Assembly: GCA_014529385.2 (NCBI GenBank)
Contig: CM043949.1
Location: 144,721,850 to 144,785,849 of the forward strand
Direction of reading: 5' to 3'
DNA from: Adiantum capillus-veneris
Lineage: Eukaryota; Streptophyta; Polypodiopsida; Polypodiales; Pteridaceae
Length of the DNA: 64,000 nucleotides
The notes beneath the pieces were generated by a model that made no database searches, was not told the DNA's origin, and saw only the letters and a program-made list of their open reading frames with translations. Shown piece by piece: positions 34,147 to 44,799 of the stretch (its first letter is position 1; the number at the start of each line of letters is the position of its first letter). The translations under genes and the position numbers were made by a program.

Positions 34147-35200
34147 TTACCGAACATAAAAGTATGATATCAAAACAATTGAAAAATTGAATGTCATGCT
34201 CACTACGACGAAGCCATTGGTCCAAATGAGGGCTGTTTGATTTTCAAGAATAGTCGACAATATATTTCTTTTCCACAAAAGGGCTTCTTGCTTCATCAGT
34301 GGAAGAAATATCATTTCATGTCCATGGGTTTTGACTACTTCATCAGGGGTGATCATCAAAAGTCCCACCAGCTTAAGTACCTTGAGTTCATATTGCATAT
34401 ATTCTTTGTGTGATGGGTTGCACACTTCTGATAATCTTGAAGCTGCATCTGTCCTTTCTTTTGTGTCATGAAAATCATGTAACCCTACCTCTATAGACGT
34501 GCTTGGAAAATCTCTAAGGGGAAGGTCCATGCTCGCTTGCTCCTTGCTAGTTTCCGGTGTGGTGGGACTTCCACTAGTACTATCTGAGCCCTTATGGCAC
34601 TAATGGCCACATATTTCTATTGTAGTTCAAGGGCATGCACAATGCTCTTTTCCACCAACTCTTCTTTTGCTTTAACTAGCTGCTCTTTTAGCTTCTCATC
34701 ATCTTTTTGACTCTGAATTTCTTTATGGCCTACGGTCATGATTTGACGGTCATTTTTTCTTGTGCCAGAGCCTCCTTGAGATCTTTGAGTTCTTGCAATG
34801 TTGAGACAGGAGCTGATGAAGTAGAGTCAAGCATTGGTCTTTCATCTTCAAAAGATAAGTGAGTGTGCTCTTGACTACCCCGTATGAATCTCCTAGCTTA
34901 ACATTTCTTTGTCATTCTTCATCAAGCTCCTCTTCTAGCCATTGTTGTTCGGCCTGTATTTGAGTATTTACCTCGTTGAAGTCTTAAATTTCTTTATAGT
35001 AGTGGGCATAGTTTTATTTTTCTTTTTGTAACTCAGCATGTATCTCCAAATGCATGCTTTTGAGTTTTTCAATCTTGCATTGTAGTCCTTGGTTTTCTTC
35101 TTTTAGAGTTACTGCTCATCAATGTCAAAAGAGTGGACTACCTTCTTTCTATCCTCTATGATCACTTTGGAGCAAGGAGATATGGTGTTTTTGTCCAATG
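34147..35200 (-). pseudogene. Unknown coiled-coil protein remnant
   Basis: The frame at 34,147-34,530 reads PSHKEYMQYELKVLKLVGLL and continues to a hydrophobic C-terminus. Upstream on the minus strand (34,560-34,900), in broken frames, heptad-like text such as LQELKDLKEALAQEKMTVKS and KLKEQLVKAKEELVEKS suggests a coiled coil. I do not recognise the family. The layout (globular N-part, coiled coil, C-part) resembles the better preserved unit at 50,959-54,096. Confidence 0.4.
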
Positions 35201-35934
35201 TACGCGGGCATTAGGTGAAATTTGGACTCACAAAGGGGCGCTTTAAGGAGTTTGACTTTACCTCTCTCTACCAAAACGGGCGCATGGATAAATTTTTGCA
35301 AACAAAATCTGAATTTGTGAGAGGTTTGACAGTTAGAATGTCCTCTTCAAGATCTATCTACTGATATATAGCACGCCATGAGATTCCTTGTATTTTAGAA
35401 GATTCTTTTTTTGATTCACCTATGATGTGACAACTCTGTCGGAATCTAAGTTGACTCAATTAACATTTTCCCCTTCCGATTTTAGTGCCCATCCTTGGGC
35501 ACTATTGAAAAGTGTCGGTGGAGACTGTACGTGGAAGGTTTTGATTGGTTGTTGATGGGCTGATCGTCTTCATTTATCGTTGAATTTGTTGATGAGGTTT
35601 AATTTGCTGCAGCATCTTCATTGGTCTGAATATTTTTGATGTGAGAGATGATGTCATTTGTCCATTGTAGTAGCATAATGGTGAGACTGATGTTTATTTA
35701 TGAAAAATATATACAAGGGAAGTAGAATGATGAGGTTCTAAATTAGGGTCTAATACCTGGATGACCAAAGGAAAAAACCCAGTGGGGAAAAAGTGCCTTT
35801 GGGATACGTACATTATCGGAGTACTTATTAGCATGGGAAATATTAATAAAGTACTCAAGGAATTATTTGATGATAGATATGGAATTAAAAAGGCAGCAAA
35901 TATGAGAGCATAGCATGATGAAACATTGGTTTGC
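35201..35934. other. Unassigned stretch
   Basis: Stops are dense on both strands. One plus-strand piece (about 35,740-35,915) reads NKVLKELFDDRYGIKKAANM and looks protein-like, but nothing around it extends it. Confidence 0.35.
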
Positions 35935-37844
35935 CTATTGAAGTCCACTCAAGGCGCATAGGTGGGGCTGTGATATTGCACTTTCTTGAAATTGTTGAGC
36001 ATTCTCCTCCTGCATATGAGTGACCTTTGATTTTAGTAGATCCACTGTACTTTCTGGTAGAATCTGTCCCTTCGGAGGAGATTTTGGTGGTGACCTTTGT
36101 GTAGCTTTTTGGACTTTACCTCCCATTGATTTTGTTCCTCTCACCTGTTCTGGAAGCTTGAGGCTTTGCGTCATCTTCAGATAGTCTTTGACTTCAGTCG
36201 GGGCATCCGTAGGGGTTTGTACAAGGTCATGAACCTCTTGGTATTCATTGACATCTGCATCTTGATATGCATATGTGAGCTTGGTCACATGTAATTGTTT
36301 GAACACTATTGGATTTGTTGGCTTTTGACTTTGACTTGTGGAGATGAGCTGAAACTTTTGTCTCTGATGATCTTCATAAGCAGTTGTCTACAGATTATGA
36401 GGGAACCTGGGTCAACTGGAAACTTTCAACAACCATATGATCTTTCAATGGTTTTTGCTTTGAAGGGGTCTGTTGGCTAAAAGCTCTAGGGATTCTAACT
36501 GGTGTAGCATTTCCTGGTACATAAGCTGGTCTTGATGGATTTACAGCTCCCCCCTTCATAGGGTGATCACTATAGCCTGCTTCATTGTAAGAGTTCAAAA
36601 TTGTTTGACTTTGGTTAAGTCTTACCTTTTGGGACTGTGAAGGTACACTTTGGGTAGCACTGTTGATGTTTGGCATTTGTAAACCTTCCGCATAGTTTCC
36701 TATGTATCTTCGTGAAAGATGACAAACTATTCCCCAAGTCAAGCTGTAGATAGCATTATCTTTGCCCTGATATTGTCTATCCCGTGGGTCTCCTATGATA
36801 TAAGCTTCTATGGTTTCAGGACCCAAGTCATCATAGATGCTCAACTCTTGTCAATATCTACGACCTTTTTTATCGAAGTATGTGCTCATTTGGTCACAAC
36901 ATCAAAGCTTAATTTCTGATGGAGGAGAGTTTGGCTCTGAATTTTTTTTTGGGTTCACTCGGATAATATCCTTCAACTCTAGAGAGAATGGGCTATAATT
37001 GATTCTTTTACTCTGAAATGAACCATCCGTTCTGATCTATCACTAGACACACTTCTATGAGCTGGTATGTAGGCCGTTCAAACACTGGTTGATCCTTTTT
37101 GTACAGTTTCCCTTTTTTGTCTACATAGTGAGCATATGAATTATGGGTGCCATACAAAGCTAACATCATTCTGCTTGATGTGTCCCTTAGACTCGTGAAT
37201 GATTGCACACCTGTGGCAGTGGATGCAAAATCATTTGCAAACCTAACATTTTTTTCAACCTTCGGTGATATTTAAACACCTTGACCAAATTCATGCAAGA
37301 ATTTGTTGTTCAAAGAATCAAATTTAAGCTTTTCAGGTGTCTGTGCATCTCTATGCTCATTTTGAACTTGCAGTGCTATTACTGGTGCTTCTAATGGTAA
37401 TAAAAAATCATATGACTGCATTGAAAGTGACGAGTTAAATGCACTTACATCGAGATTCGCATTTCCAATTTTCTTTGTACCTTTCTTGGCAATTAATGTA
37501 TCCCTGTTGTCAGGATTTCTTAGACAATCTTCAAAAAAATGTCCACCTTTTTGTCCACAATCTGAGAAATACGCCATGGCTGGTGGTATTTGAACTGGCT
37601 CTGTCATGTTAAGATCTACCTAAGACGTTTTTGCTTCTATGCTTGCCAAATTGTCAGCATTTTCTTTTAGAACATTGAGCATCAAGCTGTAGGCTGCTTC
37701 ATCTTGACCTTTGTACTGTCTTTGGCTTGGTTCCCCAATTAGACTGGCTCCTGTTGGTTGATCTGTTGGATCTTTTAATTCTTGTTCTCGACTATAGATC
37801 TGACCACTGTAATCCATGTAAAATGATCCTGATTTCATATGCAC
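35935..37844 (-). pseudogene. Unknown protein with repeated YxDxxG and RQYxG modules
   Basis: The minus strand from 37,844 to 37,008 is one frame with only two stops (37,620 and 37,272). It contains SGSFYMDYSGQIYSREQELK, IGEPSQRQYKGQDEAAYSLM, a knuckle-like DCGQKGGHFFEDC, and YAHYVDKKGKLYKKDQPVFE. A further copy near 36,780-36,900 reads TYFDKKGRRY and IIGDPRDRQYQGKDNAIYSL. The last frame (35,935-36,306) is Lys/Pro/Gln rich. The repeated modules are clearly related to one another. No family was recognised, and it lies head-to-head with gypsy F. Confidence 0.45.
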
Positions 37845-37854
37845 TAAATGTTCT

Positions 37855-38472
37855 TTGGGAGAATATACATTGGAGAGAGGAACTAAAGAAGCCTAGAACA
37901 TATGAAGATGCATTGGAGGTGGCAAGGAACAAAGAGTGGAAGTTGAGGAAAATGAGCCAGCTAAGAGGTCTGATTTTCATCCTATGGACTCTTTACAAGG
38001 TCGCATGCCAGGGGTTTATCATGAACCAGTGGTTTCTATTACTCCTCAAGTTATGCCAGCAGTGGTCACTACAGCAATGCAAGATGATGGGCTAAGGCAA
38101 GACATGAGGCAAGTGGTAGATTTAATGAAGAATCTTAGCCTAAACATGTTAGGTAATGTGGGAAATAATATAGGTCGGCAGAGGTTTGCAAATCATCCAA
38201 GAGGTGAAGAAAGACCCAGGAATGGTGTTGGACAAAGCAATGGTAGAGTTTGGAGGCAGACGCCCACATGTTATAATTGTATAGAGTTGGGACACATGAG
38301 CCCGCAATGTGATAAGCCACCAAGGATGGGGGGAGACATGTATCCATTGCCAAGACAGGTGCTAACTAGGTCAAATGATTATGGCATTGAAATTAATGGA
38401 GAGGAAAAGGGAAAGACAAAAGTGATAAGTGTGGTCACCTTGGAGAATGCAGCAAAGTTGGAGGATACATAA
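37855..38472 (+). pseudogene. gag: Gypsy F gag C-terminal part
   Basis: A shifted start reads WREELKKPRTYEDALEVARN; the frame 37,936-38,472 follows. It includes a CCHC knuckle CYNCIELGHMSPQC (C-x2-C-x4-H-x4-C) for RNA binding. It ends at a TAA, then pol begins in broken frames. Confidence 0.75.
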
Positions 38473-39703
38473 GTGATGCCTATTAGGAAGAGAACCACAT
38501 AGGACAAGGAAGGAAGAAGTTCCCCAGGTCCTAATAAGAATAAGGGAAAGAGCCATGAAGGTGAGGATGTCAAGGCCAAGAGGAAAATAAGGGCTCGTTG
38601 CAAGTTTCATGTTTCAAATTTTCCACTAGGGGATGGGCAATTAAGATACGACTTGAAGGAGGATCTGACAAGCAGAAAGGCAGATGCTACTTTTGGGCAG
38701 CTTATAGAGATGGTACCTAAGCTAAAGCAACAGTGGAAGAGGATGGTTAACCCAATGGAGAAAGAGCCAGAGAGAGGTTCAGTAAAGGTGTTGGCAATGG
38801 ATGAACTACCAGACATTTGCCCAATAGTAGATGTGTGGCACAAAAGAAAAAATCTAGGACAAGGTTATGTTGATGGTGGAGCCCAAATATGTGTCATAAC
38901 ACTCTCATGCGTTGAGAAGATGGGTCTTACAGTGATTCCAGTGTCAAGCTTTCGTATCAGATTGGCAAACCATCAAATGTTTGGGTGTTGTAAAGAGCTT
39001 AGAAGTGGAGGCATATGATGCAAAGGCGGTGGTTGATTTTCATGTGATGCCATCGGGGTTGGAAGCATATCCTATTATACTGAGTAGACCATGGTTATGT
39101 GCAGTGGGAGCTATTCAATATTGGAGACGTGGTACGATTAGCCTCTATGGAAAGACAGGTGCCAAGAAGCTATATAATATGGACACAAGGAAAGTATTGG
39201 AAGAGCTTTATGAAGATGAGGATGAGTCTAGTGATGAAGACTATTCCACAATGACTGATGAGGACAGTGATAGTACTACCAGTAGTGATGAGGATGTTGA
39301 TGTTGCATTTCTTTTGATGGACAAAGAAATCCAGGAGATGGACAAAGAAATCCAGGAGTCTGGTTTAGTTTCAGTTGCAAATGAGATTGAGGATGAAAGT
39401 GAAAGGCCTTATGAAGTGATTGAAGGGCTGATGCAAACCAAGGTTGAATTGTCAAAGAAGCAAGAATTGATGACACAAATGATCAGTGGTGGAGACCTCT
39501 CAGCTGTGGAGAAGGAGATATATTTGCACATGTTGGCTAGTTTTCCTGATTTGTTCATTACTTCATATGAAGAGATTAGAGGGTTCAAAGGAGAAGAGAT
39601 GCATTTAGAGCTGAAAGAAGGTGCTAAGCCAGTGCGGAAAAGGCTAAGAAGGATGGGTCAAAAGCAAATGGAAGCCTTGCGGGAGAGGTGGACAAGTTAT
39701 TGA
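38473..39703 (+). pseudogene. pol: Gypsy F protease and acidic linker
   Basis: The active-site strand is YVDGGAQICVITLSC (about 38,867-38,911). A frameshift near 38,990-39,000 separates it from AYPIILSRPWLCAVGAIQYW, the C-terminal retropepsin strand with ILGRPWL altered to ILSRPWL. An acidic linker (DEDESSDEDYSTMTDEDSD, 39,215-39,275) with a duplicated MDKEIQE unit leads to the RT entry. The linker frame ends at a TGA at 39,701; RT continues in the overlapping frame. Confidence 0.8.
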
Positions 39704-40828
39704 AGGTAGGGTTCATAGTCCCAGTGGAAACCCCAGAATGGGTGAGTCCAGTAGTAGTCAGTCCAAATAAGGATGGGAAGTGGAGGATTTGTGTAGATTT
39801 TAAACCCTTAAATTCATCCACTAAGAAGAACCCATATCCTCTTACATTCATCAATCAAATATTGGATTCAGTGTGGCAGGTTATGAGAGGTACAATGTGT
39901 GTGATGGTTTTTCAGGCTATTTTGAATTGAAGATTGCTCTTAAAGACCGAACATAGACATCTTTCATTATGCCATGGGGCTGTTATTGCTACACGGTATT
40001 GCCATTTGGGTTGTCAAATGGACCATCCTTCTATTCTATGTCTACAATAGTAGGGTTAAACACCATGAGAAGCCGCATATGGTATTGGCTCGATATGATG
40101 AATCTGGAGGACAAGTAAATCCAAAGAAATGTCATCAAACACAGCCAAGGGTGAATTTATTGGGCCATATGGTGTCAGAAAATGGAATTGAGGCTGATCC
40201 AGACAAGGTTAAGTCTATTATTCTTCTTCCATCGCCTACGAGTACGAAGCAATTGGAAACCTTTATACACAAAGTGAAGTACATGGCGCGGTTTATTCCA
40301 TTGTCTTCACAGCTCCTTTATCCATTACAACAAGTGGCAAAGAGTGATTCATTCCAATGGGATGACAAGTGTGAAGAAGTGTTTCAAGAGATGAAAGAGG
40401 TGTTAGGGGGGTTGTCAGCCATGCAGGCTCCTGATTGGGAGCACGTGTTTTATGTAAATCCATCAGTAGGGGATGATGCCATTGGATCCATGCTATAGGG
40501 CAGCCATTATATGAGGCCAGTGTATTGTGCAAGCCGAGTGAAGTTGGTCGCAGAAGAAAAATTCTCGGAAGTAGAGCTAGTGATGGCCAATGTAATATTT
40601 GCTTGTCGACAATTTTGTCATTACTTGCTACCACGACCGTTTTTTTTCTTGACAAGTTACGACTTTTTGCCACAATTAATTAATGGCGCTAAAATTTCAA
40701 ATGTGGTCAAGAAATGGGTAATTGAGCTGCAAGAGTTTGAGTTCTCTATTTTAGTGGAAGACAATACAAGAGCTACCCTAGCTGATTTGTTAAGGAGAAT
40801 CCCCTCCTTGTTAAGGAAGAGGTGGTAA
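39688..40828 (+). pseudogene. pol: Gypsy F reverse transcriptase and first RNase H, catalytic box deleted
   Basis: RT entry reads VGFIVPVETPEWVSPVVVSP and KDGKWRICVDFKPLNSSTKK; DGFSGYFELKIALKD is in a shifted frame near 39,905. Between FYSMSTIV-type text (about 40,030) and HEKPHMVLARYDESGG (about 40,065) the segment with the Y-x-D-D box is missing, so the polymerase is dead by deletion. The thumb and RNase H follow: NLLGHMVSENGIEADPDKVK, TKQLETFIHKVKYMARF, and after a TAG near 40,497, MRPVYCASRVKLVAEEKFSE. Confidence 0.85.
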
Positions 40829-41481
40829 GAAGGGAAGAAGTGCCACAGATCAGCAATGCGCATGTGTTGTTCTTTGATAGCTCATACAGAAAGATCCATG
40901 ATCCGGCTTCAGGGGGTATAGCACTTTATGATCCAGAGGGGAAGCTAGTATGCAAGAGAGGGTTCAAATTGGATGCACATAGTAACAATGAGGCTGAATA
41001 TGCTACATTGGAAGTCGGATTACACATTTGTTTAAAGCATGGGATTAGAAGGTTGAGCATAAAAGGTGATGCCTTGTTAGTTGTGAAGCAAGTGCTGGGT
41101 GTGTGGAAGAGCAAGAGCACCTCATTGAAGGAAATGTGTTTTAGAATTAAAGGCTTGTTAAAAATTTTTGAATCATGGAGCATAAAACACATTGAGTGTG
41201 CTCTAAATGGAGAGGCACACGAAGCAGCTCAAAGCATGATAGGGGAGCTATTTGTGTTGAGGACCATTTTACCTCTTAATCATGGCCGGGAAAGTTTGGC
41301 TCAAGAAGAGGAGTTTTTGCTAACACGAATCATTCTGAAGGACATTCACAAGTCTAAGAAGTATGGTTTTGTGAGTAGAGCATCCATGTACAAATTGATT
41401 GTTGATGTCTTGTACATAAAAGGGTCTGATCTCATGTTGAGATGTGTACCTTGGCGGGAGGAGCTTGGAAGAGAATCATGA
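40822..41481 (+). pseudogene. Gypsy F second RNase H (RNase H1/archaeal-like)
   Basis: This frame carries a further RNase H fold: VLFFDSSYRK with the first Asp, ASGGIALYDPEG, NNEAEYATLEVGLHICLKHG with the Glu, and IKGDALLVVKQVLGVWK with the next Asp. The final catalytic position reads NGEAHEAA where the family has N-x2-A-D-x2-A, so the last Asp appears lost. Its place between RT-RNase H and integrase matches the additional RNase H described in Tat-lineage gypsy elements. Confidence 0.8.
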
Positions 41482-42164
41482 AGGCTCATGTGGCGGACAT
41501 TTTTGTCTAAAGATCACCTTGGATAAGATCCTGCAAGAGGGGTATCTATGGCCTAGTTTGCATAAGGATGTTCATCATTGGTGTAGGTCTTGCAATAGGG
41601 TGTCAAGCATTTGGAAAGAGAGTGTTTAAGCAAGAGCTACAAAAAAACATTATGGCGTTTGATGTGTTTGAAAAGTGGGGGATTGTTGCAATAGGCCCAT
41701 TACCTGTCACAAGCAGGTGCAAAAGCTATGCAGTGGACTATCTCTCTAGATGGGCAAAGGGTATAGTAGTAAAACAAATCACTGCAAAGGATGTGGAAAA
41801 TTTTTTGTATGATGAAATATATTGCAAGTTTAGGGTGCCATTGGAGCTACTTTCGGATAAGGGGCCAGGATTTAGAGCTAAACTATTAGACTTGTTATGC
41901 GAGAAGATGAAGATTAGGCACCAGTATACCACTCCTTATCATCCACAATGTAATGGCTTAAATGAGAGATTCAATGGTGAGTTGGTACAATTTTTTTTGA
42001 AAGTGATAGAGCATCAAGGAAAGAATTGGGACTTGGAATTGCCTAGTGCATTATGGGCTTACCGTACTTTGGTGAAGACAGGTACAGGGCTTACTCCATT
42101 TCATCTGGTATATGGGAAAGAAGCACTATTGCCTATGGAGGTAGAGCTGCCTGCATTCCGGTAA
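41400..42164 (+). pseudogene. pol: Gypsy F integrase
   Basis: The zinc domain is readable in the frame at 41,444-41,629: LDKILQEGYLWPSLHKDVHH and WCRSCNRV. The core frame is 41,568-42,164: VFEKWGIVAIGPLP replaces the first catalytic Asp by Val (gypsy C keeps WSLDAVGP), then VPLELLSDKGPGFRAKLLDL gives the second Asp and HPQCNGLNERFNGELVQF the Glu. It ends TPFHLVYGKEALLPMEVELP. Confidence 0.87.
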
Positions 42165-42199
42165 TGCATTCAAAGAGAGGCTCTTACAGTTACAAGAGG

Positions 42200-42604
42200 T
42201 TCAGCTGGATAGGATGAGTGCATTGGAACATTATGGGTTGATTCTGGATAAGGCTTTGGAAAAGATAAATGAAAAGGTCAAAAGTAAGGGTAACAGAGCA
42301 TGACTTGGTTTTGCTCTACAACAGTAAGCTGGACAACACCTTCCAAAAGAAGTTTCATGTTAAGTAGGAAGGCCCTTTTAAGGTGGTCGAGTGTTTCATA
42401 AATGGTACATATCAGCTGGCTAACCTGGATGGAATCCTATATAAGTCAAGGGTAAATGGATTGCGTCTTAAATTATATCATGCCATTTTAATGATGGTGG
42501 AGCAAGATGAGCTGTCTGTGGAGCAAGTAATGTTGGTGAGGAATGAGGAGACTTGTGACGCGGCGAGTCTCATATCTCTTTTTGCTATTGCTAATCATGA
42601 ATGA
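42200..42604 (+). pseudogene. Gypsy F integrase GPY/F tail
   Basis: LYNSKLDNTFQKKFHVK, a TAG, then EGPFKVVECFINGTYQLANL and SRVNGLRLKLYHAIL. The frame ends at 42,604, 28 bp before the LTR. Confidence 0.7.
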
Positions 42605-42610
42605 TCTAGC

Positions 42611-42632
42611 AGCCTAGGGGATGGGCAAACTA
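42611..42632 (+). other. Polypurine tract of gypsy F
   Basis: AGCCTAGGGGATGGGCAAAC, then TA, then the LTR start TGTTAGGAG. Confidence 0.7.
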
Positions 42633-43688
42633 TGTTAGGAGTTTTTTGGACCAAGGGATTGCACATATGTATATACACATGAATGGTGCATAAAATAAAT
42701 AATTGCCCATTCTTCTGAGCCAGGTGGTTACGTGGGGACCGCATGTGTACAAGTAGGGCAGGGTGTACATAATGTATCAATTTTTATTATCACGAGTATC
42801 GGTGTGTTTTTCTATAATAAGAGGAGTTTGCGGCGGGTAAAAATTCTTGAGGAAGATATTGGCGGGCCCACGCCATGAGGTAAGCAGGTGCGTTAGATGG
42901 CATTGAGTGGCGTCAGGAGGTCAAATGGGATCAAGTCTTGCACGTGGGTAAGTGAAGACACAACAGGGCTGTTTTTTTGTGATGAATTATGCAAAAGTTC
43001 ATCATGAGGACCATCTTTTGGGTCTACTTCACTGGTTGCGGGATCAAATCTATAGCCTTATTGAGAAAATTTGAGGGCCAGGTGTGCGGATGGATGTAGC
43101 AGGGTGACAACTATGCACTGCGAGGCCACTTTCTAGCATGTTCGGGGTCTGTTTGAGGTCAACTAAAAGGCCAAAGGTTCCCAAGTAATAAAGCTAAGTG
43201 TGCAAACTGAAAAAGACCAGAAAAAACGTGGAGAAGAGGAGAAATACCCGCACCTCAGTTTTTGCTCATTTTGGAGCATTTTTTGGCCCTAAACAGTTCA
43301 TTCGAGGTCGGATTTGAGCACTATGACATTGTAGGATGGTTTTTTCGCCGTTCCAGACGCAATGGTGCTATCCATTTTGCCAAATTCCTCATATATTTTT
43401 TGTTGTTTTTTTGTGTAATATTCTCCGGTGAGTGAAACCTCTGCTGAACTTTGTGGTTGCATCTGGTGTATTTCCTCAATACTGTGTGAGCTATTTGCCC
43501 CATTGGTGTCGGCCCAAGCTCAATTGTATCTAAACATCAGAAATTCTCCTCTTTTGAGCTGAGTTTTTTGGGTGTGTGTGTGTGTGTCTCTTTGTGTGGC
43601 GTGGGAAAATGGATAGTCTCTCTCCTCTCACTTCATCTGTGTGTTTCCTGTCTCAGCCAGGTGGGTTGTGTAAGCCGAGTGGTGCCCC

Positions 43689-43733
<45 letters not shown>

Positions 43734-43787
43734 CATCCCAAGAGTGTGTGATGGGTGATCATAGAGGCATTGTGTGTCCCGCTCACA
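42633..43787 (+). repeat. 3' LTR of gypsy F (1,155 bp)
   Basis: Begins TGTTAGGAGTTTTTTGGACC and ends CCCGCTCACA. The inverted copy at 12,691-13,912 defines both ends: the shared sequence stops exactly where F2 has its primer site. It contains a GT run (43,692-43,730). Confidence 0.88.
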
Positions 43788-44209
43788 ACGGATGGAGTAC
43801 CAAAGAAACTTTCCATATTGGCGATAATATTAGTTGTAGAGTAAGCCCAAATTCTATGTCTATCTCATATCAACTATGTCGTCAATCATTAGTTCTGGGC
43901 TATGACTATAGGATATGGAGAAGAAAATTAGGTAGGTGAGTTCCTCTAGACTCTGAGGAAAATTGTCCAGAGTTTGAACTAAAGGTCACAATCCATCCAC
44001 ACACTGAGTATATAAGCCTTATAGTAGTAACAACAAATTGGAGACTACATGATGTTAGAGAATCTCTTGAGTTTCTTGATGAAACATCTCCTGAGTATAG
44101 ATTCAAAGTGAATGGAATTGTGGTGAGCACAAGGATGGAGAATTCAACCTCTTGCATCACATGCCTTCCCCCAAAAAGAGTTGTATTTGAGCCACTTGCA
44201 AGGACTTGA
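43788..44209 (+). pseudogene. Unidentified protein fragment next to the gypsy F LTR
   Basis: From the LTR edge the plus strand stays open apart from one TGA (43,937-43,939) for about 140 codons: STKETFHIGDNISCRVSPNS, LVLGYDYRIWRRKLGR, then FELKVTIHPHTEYISLIVVT and FKVNGIVVSTRMENS, ending VVFEPLART. Composition is even and not repeat-like. The stop lies in a GGTGAGTT context that resembles a 5' splice site. I do not recognise the family. It may be a host gene exon cut by the gypsy insertion or part of an older element. Confidence 0.4.
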
Positions 44210-44416
44210 AAAAACAAGTTCAATATTGTAATCATTGCATTTTGCAAATATATTTGTCTTTTCTCTACCTTATTGTGATCATTATTTATGTTGTTTTAAA
44301 CTTACGTGACACCATGATATACATTTAAGAATCGAATAGTTGGTATTTGAATCACCAAAGGGTATATGTTCATATGGACAAAATGAACAAAAATGTACAT
44401 AATTTTTGTGGAGTAA

Positions 44417-44686
44417 TCAATCGTGAAACTCCACGTTTCTTTTTGCCTGAGAAGATTCTGCATCCTCGGAGACTCTTTTTCTTTTTTGTTCAGGAGGGGG
44501 TGAAAGTTCAGGAGTGGGTGGTGGTGACTTGGGCATCTCAGGGCTTGGCAATGGGGACTTGGAAGGGGTTGGTGCTTCGGGCTCCTGAGGCGTGGTTGGC
44601 TTGGGTGATTTGGCAACCTTCTTTGGCAACATGAATGGTAGTGAGGCGGTCCGGGGCGGGCAACAAGAAGAGCGGCCTCTAAACAC
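44417..44686 (-). CDS. Proline-rich hypothetical reading frame
   Basis: 89 codons. The centre reads KSPKPTTPQEPEAPTPSKSP and LPSPEMPKSPPPTPELSPPP, then a basic KRKR patch and an acidic/serine tail SEDAESSQAKRNVEFHD. It could be a low-complexity tail of a nuclear protein. No start context or neighbours support it as a gene on its own. Confidence 0.3.
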   Translation of the reverse strand: MFRGRSSCCPPRTASLPFMLPKKVAKSPKPTTPQEPEAPTPSKSPLPSPEMPKSPPPTPELSPPPEQKRKRVSEDAESSQAKRNVEFHD

Positions 44687-44799
44687 CCTTCGAGGCTCCC
44701 GTGTTGCTCAATTGGGGCTGGGGCAAGCACAATCAGAGACAACAACAACCCACAGCCAGAAACCAAACAAGAAAAGGGGCACCACCTAGTTGTAGATGC

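Larger units (their letters stand above)
37855..43787 (+). mobile_element. Ty3/gypsy element F, 5'-truncated, with 3' LTR
   Basis: Gag C-terminus, protease, acidic linker, RT, RNase H, a second RNase H, integrase, GPY/F tail, purine tract and LTR follow in order on the plus strand. The 5' LTR, leader and gag N-terminus are missing at a sharp junction near 37,850 with unrelated minus-strand coding. The extra RNase H between RT-RNase H and integrase is a hallmark of Tat-type plant gypsy elements and some relatives. Confidence 0.88.

Noticed and set aside
43937-43944. 5' splice site in the fragment next to gypsy F
   Set aside because: GGTGAGTT fits the consensus, but the protein-like frame continues straight through it, so I treat it as a stop within decayed coding sequence.
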